A stretch of 5,175 nucleotides of DNA from NCBI GenBank assembly GCA_016210285.1, contig JACQUN010000054.1, forward strand, positions 1 through 5,175, given 5' to 3'. Made by a program: the position numbers and the translations under genes. The stretch is from Chloroflexota bacterium (GTDB lineage Bacteria; Chloroflexota; Dehalococcoidia; UBA1127; JACQUN01). Numbering within the stretch: position 1 is the first letter of the stretch; each line of letters opens with the position of its first letter. Below are positions 1 to 5,175 of this stretch, in pieces. Under the pieces are notes generated by a model, which had not been told where the DNA came from, made no database searches, and worked only from the letters and a program-made list of their open reading frames with translations.

Positions 1-1
1 G

Positions 2-1201
2 CTCGGCCTGATCGTGGACCAGGGGCCGACGGTGCGGGTGCTGGCCCTGTTCACCTGCCGGCCGGACTTTGCTTCGCCGTGGGGGGGGCGCTCACACCTG
101 ACGCAGGTCACCTTGAGTCGTTTGACCCGGCGGCAGGCGGCGGACATGGTGGGCAGGGTGGCGCGAGGCAAGGCGTTGCCTGGAGAAGGGGTGGAGCAGG
201 TGGTGGTCAGGACAGATGGGGTGCCCCTGTTTGTGGAGGAGTTGACCAAGATGGTTTTGGAGTCGGGTCTGCTCAAAGAGCAGAAGGGCCGGTATGAGTT
301 GACAGGTCCTCTGCCCCCTCTGGCGATCCCTGCCACGCTGCAGGACTCGCTCATGGCTCGGCTGGACCGGCTGGCGGCGGTGAAGGAGGTGGCGCAGTTG
401 GGGGCGACCCTGGGCCGGGAGTTCAGCTATGAGGTGCTTCAGGCGGTCTCACCGCTGGACGAGGCGACGCTTCAGAAGGGGCTGTCTCAACTGGTGGAGG
501 CGGAGTTGCTCTACCAGCGGGGGCTGGCGCCTCAGGCGACGTATGTCTTCAAGCACGCGCTGGTGCAGGAGGCGGCGTATCAGTCGTTGCTCAAGAGCCG
601 ACGGCAGCAGTTTCATCAGCGGATCGCGCAGGTGCTGGAGGAGCGGTTTGTCGAGATCAAAGAGGCCCAGCCTGAGTTGCTGGCGCATCACTACACGGAG
701 GCGGGTCTCATCGAGCAGGCTATTCCCTGCTGGCAGCGGGCCGGGGAGCGAGCCGCCCAGCGCTCGGCTTACCTGGAGGCGATCCATCACTTCAAAAAAG
801 GGCTGGAACTGCTCAAGACCCTGCCGGACGGCCCTGAACACACCCAGCGCGAACTGGACTTGCAGATTGCCCTGGGTGAGGCTCTGATAGTCACCAAGGG
901 TTATGCAGCACCAGAGGTGGAACACGCCTATGCCCGGGCACGAGAGCTATGTCAGCAAGAGGAGGAAACGCCGCAAGCCTTCCTGGCGCTGCTTGGACTG
1001 GGTGCATTTTATATAGTGAGAGCGGATTACCAGACGGCGCGCAAGCTGGGCGAGCAGGTTCTGGGTCTGGCCCGGAGGCTGCAAGACCCCGCTCTTCTTG
1101 TGTGGGCACAACATGAGATGGAGGTGACCGTCTACTACCTCGGGGAGTTCGCCTCAGCGCGAGAGCACGGTGAACAGGGCATCAGCCTCTATGACCCTCA
1201 G
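2..1201 (+). repeat. Paralogous block, copy A (pairs with 3975-5174)
   Basis: Codons 1-400 of the visible part of the first gene align with residues 462-861 of the third gene. The offset is constant (461) at every landmark checked: GVPLFVEE/GNPFFMEE, FKHAL, RAGERA and LYDPQ. By hand count about 95 of the last 155 residues are identical. At DNA level 740-784 matches 4713-4757 at 42 of 45 bases. This is an old tandem gene duplication with a locally well conserved patch, not a mobile repeat. Confidence 0.8.
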
Positions 1202-2077
1202 TTGCGCCACTCTTTGTTCTTTTACATTGCCGATCCCGGCATGGCTTGTCGGGTCTATGCATCCCATACCTTGTGGCATTTGGGCTATCCAGACCAGGCC
1301 CTGAAGAGGAGCCACGAGGCGTTGACCCTGGCCCGGGATCTATCTCACCCCCACAGCCTGGCGTACGCCCTTACCGGCGCTGCCTGGGTCTATCAGTTCC
1401 GCCGGGAGCCGCAAGGAGTCCAGGAACGGACAGAGGAACTGATTGCGCTCTCTACAGATCAGGGATTTTCCTTCTTCTTGCCATTGGGGGTTATCCCGCG
1501 AGGCTGGGTGTTGGTCGAGCAGGGGCAGGCAGAGGAGGGGATTGCGCAGATGCGCCAGGGTCTGGCCGCCTACCGGGCAACAGGAGCAGAGCTGGCATCG
1601 ACGTATCTTATTGCCCTGCTGGCCGAGGGGTATGGGAAAGGAGGACAGCCTGAGGAGGGGCTGCGCGTGCTAACCGAGGCGCTAACCGCAGTCGAGCGCA
1701 CGGGGGAGCGTTTCTACGAGGCAGAGCTGTATCGTCTTAAGGGGGAATTATTACGGCAGACGGCAGACGGACGACCGACGACGGCGGACGGCAGAAAAGC
1801 CGACGGTCGGCGGTCGGCGGTCGGCGGTCAGCGGTCGATAGAAGAAGCGGAATCTGAGGCGGAGACCTGTTTTCATAAGGCCATCTCGGTGGCCCGGCAT
1901 CAGCAGGCCAGGTCTCTGGAGCTGCGGGCGACGGTGAGCCTGTGCCGGCTGTGGCAGGGGCAGGGCAAGAGGGAGGAGGCGCGGCAGATGCTTCAGGAGA
2001 TCTATGGGTGGTTCACCGAAGGGTTTGACACGGTAGACCTGAAAGAGGCGAAGGCGCTTCTCGAGGCGTTAGCGTGA
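2..2077 (+). CDS. STAND-type ATPase with TPR-like repeats, C-terminal part (5'-truncated by window)
   Basis: The frame is open from the first base, so the true start lies upstream. The GTG at 14 is an internal Val codon, not a start. The visible 691 residues (numbered from the codon at 2) begin after the Walker B region, at the sensor strand that ends FTCRPDF. Next come the STAND landmark GVPLFVEEL (about 73-81), a winged-helix-like region, the family motif FKHALVQEAAY (183-193), and from about 245 a long all-helical TPR-like region to the TGA at 2075-2077. Alignment with the downstream paralogue predicts that a P-loop and probably a cyclase domain lie upstream, about 460 residues; that part is inferred. 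Proteins of this type act in the cytoplasm as ATP-dependent switches, with the TPR region binding a partner or ligand. The partner is unknown. An in-frame low-complexity insert (about residues 585-612) lies in the last helical repeats. A tail with the family-typical YGWFTEGFDT follows. Confidence 0.9.
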   Translation, partial: LGLIVDQGPTVRVLALFTCRPDFASPWGGRSHLTQVTLSRLTRRQAADMVGRVARGKALPGEGVEQVVVRTDGVPLFVEELTKMVLESGLLKEQKGRYELTGPLPPLAIPATLQDSLMARLDRLAAVKEVAQLGATLGREFSYEVLQAVSPLDEATLQKGLSQLVEAELLYQRGLAPQATYVFKHALVQEAAYQSLLKSRRQQFHQRIAQVLEERFVEIKEAQPELLAHHYTEAGLIEQAIPCWQRAGERAAQRSAYLEAIHHFKKGLELLKTLPDGPEHTQRELDLQIALGEALIVTKGYAAPEVEHAYARARELCQQEEETPQAFLALLGLGAFYIVRADYQTARKLGEQVLGLARRLQDPALLVWAQHEMEVTVYYLGEFASAREHGEQGISLYDPQLRHSLFFYIADPGMACRVYASHTLWHLGYPDQALKRSHEALTLARDLSHPHSLAYALTGAAWVYQFRREPQGVQERTEELIALSTDQGFSFFLPLGVIPRGWVLVEQGQAEEGIAQMRQGLAAYRATGAELASTYLIALLAEGYGKGGQPEEGLRVLTEALTAVERTGERFYEAELYRLKGELLRQTADGRPTTADGRKADGRRSAVGGQRSIEEAESEAETCFHKAISVARHQQARSLELRATVSLCRLWQGQGKREEARQMLQEIYGWFTEGFDTVDLKEAKALLEALA
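1754..1838 (+). repeat. Heptanucleotide tandem repeat array inside the coding sequence
   Basis: Six 7-bp units (1754-1795: CGGCAGA, CGGCAGA, CGGACGA, CCGACGA, CGGCGGA, CGGCAGA) are followed by an 8-bp spacer (1796-1803). Five more units follow (1804-1838: CGGTCGG three times, CGGTCAG, CGGTCGA). The junction holds a perfect 6-bp dyad, GCCGAC at 1799-1804 and GTCGGC at 1806-1811, around one base. Because 7 is not a multiple of 3, the array reads through all three frames and encodes a 7-residue period (TADGRPT, then TADGRKA, then a drifting Arg/Ser/Gly-rich unit). The gene stays in frame on both sides. It looks like a simple-repeat expansion or a small repeat element accepted at a tolerant loop between helices. 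Confidence 0.85.
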
Positions 2078-2090
2078 ACCACAACTTCAG

Positions 2091-2097
2091 AAGGAGG
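2091..2097 (+). promoter_or_regulatory. Strong Shine-Dalgarno site for the DUF3237 gene
   Basis: AAGGAGG lies 5 bases before the ATG at 2103. It is the best ribosome binding site in the window and fixes this start. It sits in the 25-bp gap after the first gene's stop codon, so the small gene may be translated more strongly than its neighbours from a shared message. Confidence 0.8.
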
Positions 2098-2102
2098 CAA
2101 CT

Positions 2103-2558
2103 ATGAGACTCCAACTCCTTATGGCGATACACGCGGATCTCAAGGCTCCTGTGGAAATCGGAGCAGGTCCTTTTGGAACGCGAAGCATCTTTGATGTCGC
2201 TGGTGGAACTTTTGAGGGCTCGCGCCTGCGTGGCACGATCCTGCCCAGCGGCGGCGATTGGATCCTATTCGACGCGGAAGGAGTGGGTCGCCTCGATGTT
2301 CGAGCAGCCCTGGCAACGGAAGACGGGGCTCGGATATACGTGCAATATTTCGGCGTGATCGTCATGAATGAGAAGGTGAGAACAGCCCTTTCCCAGGGCG
2401 GCTCGACAGAATATGGGGATACGTATTTCATGACGCAGCCGCGTTTCGAGACGGGGGATACTCGCTATACCTGGTTGAATCGCGTGATGGCTGTTGGCGA
2501 GGGTCGTTTGGTGCCGAATGCCGTCGAGTATCGGGTCTATGAATTAGTGAATGGGTGA
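2103..2558 (+). CDS. DUF3237 (UPF0311) family protein
   Basis: This complete 151-residue protein is the usual size for the family. Matching features in order are an N-terminal strand leading to PVEIGAGPFGTR (16-27), the GGTFEG turn (34-39), RLRGTILPSGGDW (41-53), the LDVRAALATEDG stretch (64-75) and YV.YFG (79-84). A C-terminal PRFETGD.RYTWLNR (113-127) follows, ending in a strand like VEYRVYEL. DUF3237 proteins are small, mostly beta-strand, soluble proteins with no established biochemical role. No signal peptide or membrane segment is visible, so it is probably cytoplasmic. The gene starts 25 bp after the upstream gene and ends 33 bp before the next, which suggests co-transcription. Its hand-counted GC (about 57% over 2101-2520) is lower than the start of the next gene (about 69% over 2821-2940), which may mean a separate origin. 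The family call is secure; the function is unknown. Confidence 0.88.
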   Translation: MRLQLLMAIHADLKAPVEIGAGPFGTRSIFDVAGGTFEGSRLRGTILPSGGDWILFDAEGVGRLDVRAALATEDGARIYVQYFGVIVMNEKVRTALSQGGSTEYGDTYFMTQPRFETGDTRYTWLNRVMAVGEGRLVPNAVEYRVYELVNG

Positions 2559-2577
2559 AAGGCCGTCCTTACATGAC

Positions 2578-2583
2578 GGAAGG
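2578..2583 (+). promoter_or_regulatory. Ribosome binding site for the zinc-ribbon cyclase/ATPase gene
   Basis: GGAAGG lies 8 bases before the ATG at 2592. It supports that start over the ATG at 2573, which is in another frame and meets a stop after 14 codons. The residues right after 2592 (MRCAQCGFEN) are the typical beginning of zinc-ribbon proteins of this kind, which also supports the choice. Confidence 0.7.
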
Positions 2584-2591
2584 TCAAGCCG

Positions 2592-5175
2592 ATGCGCTGC
2601 GCTCAGTGCGGGTTTGAGAACCGCGAAGGGGTCCGCTTCTGCGAGGAATGCGGAGCGAAGCTGGAGTGGGTGTGCCCTTCCTGCGGGGCTTCGGTGTCTC
2701 CGGGCCGGAAGTTTTGCGGGGCCTGCGGGCAGGCCCTGACGAGTGCGCCCCCAGTTACACCCTTTGTCTCCCCCAAAAGCTATACCCCCCGGCATCTGGC
2801 CGAGCGTATCCTGGCCGAGCAGGCGGCCCTGGAGGGCCGGGCAGCCCCGGACGGGGAGCGCAAGACCATCACGGTCCTGTTCGCGGACATCAAAGGGTCC
2901 ATGGAGCTTTTGGAGGACCTGGACCCGGAGGAGGCCAGGCGCATCGTGGACCCGGCCTTGCAACTCATGATGGACGCCGTCCACCGCTACGAGGGCTACG
3001 TGGCGCAGTCCCTGGGGGACGGCATCTTCGCGCTGTTCGGCGCGCCGATTGCGCACGAGGACCACGCGCAGCGGGCGCTGTATGCGGCGCTTCGGATGCA
3101 GGAGGAGAGCAAGAGGTATGCTGAGAAGCTGCGGCTTGAAAAGGGGATTAACCTCCTGGTCCGGGTGGGAGTGAACACCGGGGAGGTGGTGGTGCGGTCG
3201 ATCCGGAAGGACGATCTGCACACGGACTATGTGCCCGTGGGTCACACGACGGGTTTGGCGGCGCGGATGGAGAACCTGGCTTCGCCAGGCTCCATTCTGG
3301 CGAGTGAATACACCTACAAGCTCACCGAGGGGTATTTTAAGTTTAATGCTCTGGGCGCGGCTCAGGTGAAAGGGGTGAGCGAGCCGGTCCATATCTATGA
3401 GGTGCTGGGCGTGGGGCCGTTGCGCACGCGGTTGCAGGTGTCTGCCCGGCGTGGGCTGACGCGCTTTGTGGGGAGGCAGGAGGAGATGGACCAGCTCCGG
3501 CGGGCGCTGGGGATGGTTAAAGGGGGCCAGGGGCAGATCGCGGCGGTGGTGGGAGAGCCAGGGGTCGGGAAATCCCGTCTGATGTATGAGTTCAAGGTGG
3601 TATCTCAGGGCAGTTGTCTGGTGCTGGAGGCGTTTTCGGTGTCACACGGCAAGGCGTATGCCTATCTGCCGCTGATCGAGTTGTTGAAGGACTACTTTCA
3701 AATCACGCTTCAGGACGATGAGCGGAGGCGGCGGGAGAAGGTGGGGGGCAAGGTGCTCATGCTGGACCGGAGCCTGGAGGACACGCTGCCCTACCTGTTT
3801 TCGCTGCTGGGGATCTCAGACCCCGCCTCCCCCTTGCAGCAGATGGACGCTCAGATCAAGCGCCAGCGGACGTTCGAGGCGATCAAGCGGCTGCTGCTGC
3901 GGGAGAGTCTCAACCAGCCTCTGCTCGTGATTTTTGAGGACCTGCACTGGCTGGACGGGGAGACGCAGGCGTTTCTGGACATCTTCGTCGAGGCGGTGCC
4001 CACGTTGCACATCCTGTTGCTGGTCAACTACCGCCCGGAGTACCGGCATAGCTGGGGCCACAAGACCTACTATACGCAATTGCGTCTGGACCCTCTGGGA
4101 CGCGAGAGCGCCGGGGAGATGCTTTCAGGACTGCTGGGAAATGGATCGGGATTGGAGGGCCTGAAGCAGCTCATTTTGGACAAGACGGAGGGCAACCCCT
4201 TCTTCATGGAGGAGATGGTTCAGGCGCTGTTTAACCAGGGCGTGCTGGCGCGAAATGGAGGTGTCCACCTGACCCGGCCCCTGACGGAGGTCCAGGTCCC
4301 GGCCACGGTGCAGGTGGTGCTGGCCTCGCGGATCGACCGGCTGGGGGGCGAGGAGAAAGCCCTGCTCCAGACGCTATCAGTGATCGGCAAGGAGTTCTCG
4401 CTGGGCCTGGTCAGGCGGGTGGCAGAGCAGCCTGAAGAGGCATTGTACCGGCTGTTGTCCCGGCTTCAGGAGGGGGAATTCATCTACGAGCAGCCGGCGT
4501 TTCCGGAGGTGGAGTATACGTTCAAGCACGCGCTGACGCAGGAGGTGGCCTACAACTCGGTGTTGATAGAGCGGCGGAAGGTACTGCACGAGCGGACGGC
4601 ACAGGCAATCGAGAATTTCTTTGGGGATCGGCTGGAAGATCATTACAGTGAGCTGGCGCATCACTACAGTCGCAGTGGGAACACCGAGAAGGCGGTAGAC
4701 TACTTACAGCGTGCCGGGGAGAGAGCCGTCCAGCGCTCGGCTTACTTGGAGGCGATCTCTCTCCTCAACAGAGGGCTGGAGTTGCTCAAGACTCTATCGA
4801 GTACTCCTGAGCGCATCCAGCGCGAACTGGATTTGCAGGCCGTCCTGGGGCCGGCTTTGATGACCGCCAGGGGCTACGCGACCCCAGAAGTGGAAAAAAT
4901 CTACACGCGGGTGCGAGAACTGTGCCGGCAGGTAGGGGAAACTCCTCAGCTCTTCACGGCGCTGCGGGGACTGTGGGAGTTCTATGAAGCACGGGCGGAG
5001 TTGCAGACGGCACGTGAGCTGGCGGAGCAACTCCTCAGTCTTGCCCAGGGCAGGCAAGACCGGTCTCTCCTTCTGGTAAGTCACCATGCCCTGGCGGATA
5101 CTTTGATTCTGTTTGGGGAGTTTGCTGCTGTCCGAGAGCACTCAGAGCAGGGCATTGCCCTCTACGATCCCCAGC
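2592..5175 (+). CDS. Double zinc ribbon, class III cyclase-like, STAND ATPase and TPR-like protein (3'-truncated by window)
   Basis: The frame is open from ATG 2592 to the window edge (861 complete codons). Domains in order: two zinc ribbons with C3/C6/C17/C20 and C28/C31/C42/C45; a Pro/Ser-rich linker; a class III nucleotide cyclase-like domain (about 90-270) with metal-binding D99 in LFADI and D143 in LGDGIFALFG, and R225 at the transition-state Arg position. Next is a STAND/AAA-type ATPase with Walker A GEPGVGKS (321-328), Walker B LLVIFEDLHWLD (444-455), sensor-like NYRPEY (479-484) and GNPFFMEEM (534-542). FKHALTQEVAY (644-654) leads into TPR-like helices from about 685. The cyclase domain is atypical: Q139 replaces the purine-selecting Lys, V214 the Asp/Thr, and G221 the catalytic Asn. 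It may make cyclic nucleotide poorly or serve only for regulation or dimerisation. Likely cytoplasmic, with no membrane segment seen. It is probably co-transcribed with the DUF3237 gene 33 bp upstream. By the paralogue, about 260-290 residues are missing at the C-terminus. Confidence 0.92.
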   Translation, partial: MRCAQCGFENREGVRFCEECGAKLEWVCPSCGASVSPGRKFCGACGQALTSAPPVTPFVSPKSYTPRHLAERILAEQAALEGRAAPDGERKTITVLFADIKGSMELLEDLDPEEARRIVDPALQLMMDAVHRYEGYVAQSLGDGIFALFGAPIAHEDHAQRALYAALRMQEESKRYAEKLRLEKGINLLVRVGVNTGEVVVRSIRKDDLHTDYVPVGHTTGLAARMENLASPGSILASEYTYKLTEGYFKFNALGAAQVKGVSEPVHIYEVLGVGPLRTRLQVSARRGLTRFVGRQEEMDQLRRALGMVKGGQGQIAAVVGEPGVGKSRLMYEFKVVSQGSCLVLEAFSVSHGKAYAYLPLIELLKDYFQITLQDDERRRREKVGGKVLMLDRSLEDTLPYLFSLLGISDPASPLQQMDAQIKRQRTFEAIKRLLLRESLNQPLLVIFEDLHWLDGETQAFLDIFVEAVPTLHILLLVNYRPEYRHSWGHKTYYTQLRLDPLGRESAGEMLSGLLGNGSGLEGLKQLILDKTEGNPFFMEEMVQALFNQGVLARNGGVHLTRPLTEVQVPATVQVVLASRIDRLGGEEKALLQTLSVIGKEFSLGLVRRVAEQPEEALYRLLSRLQEGEFIYEQPAFPEVEYTFKHALTQEVAYNSVLIERRKVLHERTAQAIENFFGDRLEDHYSELAHHYSRSGNTEKAVDYLQRAGERAVQRSAYLEAISLLNRGLELLKTLSSTPERIQRELDLQAVLGPALMTARGYATPEVEKIYTRVRELCRQVGETPQLFTALRGLWEFYEARAELQTARELAEQLLSLAQGRQDRSLLLVSHHALADTLILFGEFAAVREHSEQGIALYDPQ
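3975..5174 (+). repeat. Paralogous block, copy B (pairs with 2-1201)
   Basis: Residues 462-861 of the third gene are the counterpart of the first 400 visible residues of the first gene, with the same total length and register. The best conserved DNA is 4713-4757, which codes for RAGERAVQRSAYLEAI up to its last codon position. The three mismatches there are two silent changes and one Ala/Val change. The zinc ribbon, cyclase and P-loop parts upstream of 3975 cannot be compared, because the matching part of the first gene is outside the window. Confidence 0.8.

Noticed and set aside
14..16. GTG at 14 as the start of the first gene
   Set aside because: The frame is open and family-like before it (codons LGLI align with the paralogue), and a STAND protein lacking its P-loop would make little sense. 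The start is upstream of the window.
429..887. Plus-strand frame of 152 codons within the first gene
   Set aside because: The product is extremely rich in Arg, Ser, Trp and Cys, typical of a +1/+2 shadow of GC-rich coding DNA. The overlapping frame has clear STAND and TPR features.
2078..2102. Terminator or promoter between the first gene and the DUF3237 gene
   Set aside because: The 25-bp gap has no GC-rich stem with a T run and is too short for a complete promoter with its own untranslated leader. It is explained by the ribosome binding site alone.
2087..2431. Minus-strand open frame opposite the DUF3237 gene (114 codons)
   Set aside because: The plus-strand frame has all the family landmarks and a strong ribosome binding site. 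The antisense product resembles no known family.
2573..2617. Possible 14-codon leader peptide starting at ATG 2573 and overlapping the third gene
   Set aside because: Only a weak purine stretch lies upstream and the peptide has no runs of regulatory codons. Out-of-frame ATGs of this length are expected by chance.
2544..3392. Long open frame on the minus strand (282 codons)
   Set aside because: It lies opposite the zinc ribbon and cyclase-like domains, which are clearly coded on the plus strand. Its product is rich in His, Arg, Pro and Leu with no recognisable domain, as expected for an antisense shadow in GC-rich DNA.
3882..3956. Walker B reading FEDLHWLD rather than two adjacent Asp as a sign of an inactive ATPase
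   Set aside because: An acidic pair (E449, D450) followed by LHW.D fits the usual pattern of this STAND group, and the Walker A is intact. There is no reason to call the ATPase dead.

Overview
The window comes from a fairly GC-rich bacterial genome. Everything in it is coded on the plus strand: two very large, homologous signalling ATPases with one small gene between them. Both large genes are cut by the window edges. The protein style (double zinc ribbon, class III nucleotide cyclase domain, STAND-type ATPase, TPR-like helical repeats) is common in large-genome soil and environmental bacteria such as Rokubacteria/Methylomirabilota, Tectomicrobia, Deltaproteobacteria and Chloroflexi. The sequence alone does not decide among these, and the taxonomic suggestion is an inference from protein style.

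Layout: (1) positions 2-2077, the C-terminal 691 residues of a STAND ATPase/TPR protein whose start lies upstream. An 85-bp array of 7-bp repeats sits inside it, in frame, near the C-terminus (1754-1838). (2) positions 2103-2558, a complete 151-residue DUF3237 (UPF0311) protein of unknown function with a strong ribosome binding site. (3) positions 2592-5175, the first 861 residues of a protein with two zinc ribbons, a cyclase-like domain, a P-loop STAND ATPase and TPR-like repeats, running off the right edge. Gaps are only 25 and 33 bp and hold no terminator, so the three genes look like one transcription unit.

The two large genes are collinear paralogues. The first 400 codons visible in gene 1 (2-1201) match the last 400 complete codons of gene 3 (3975-5174) at a constant offset at every landmark checked. 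One 45-bp stretch is 42/45 identical. By this alignment gene 1 probably lacks about 460 N-terminal residues and gene 3 about 260-290 C-terminal residues.

The likely working picture, by inference, is a pair of large ATP-dependent sensor or signalling proteins with a DUF3237 protein made alongside them. The cyclase-like domain of gene 3 keeps both metal-binding Asp residues and the catalytic Arg, but departs from the canonical pattern at the two purine-selecting positions and at the transition-state Asn. Whether it makes a cyclic nucleotide is therefore open. No RNA genes, CRISPR arrays, insertion sequences, attachment sites, terminators or clear promoters were seen, and there is no gene-free stretch longer than 33 bp.
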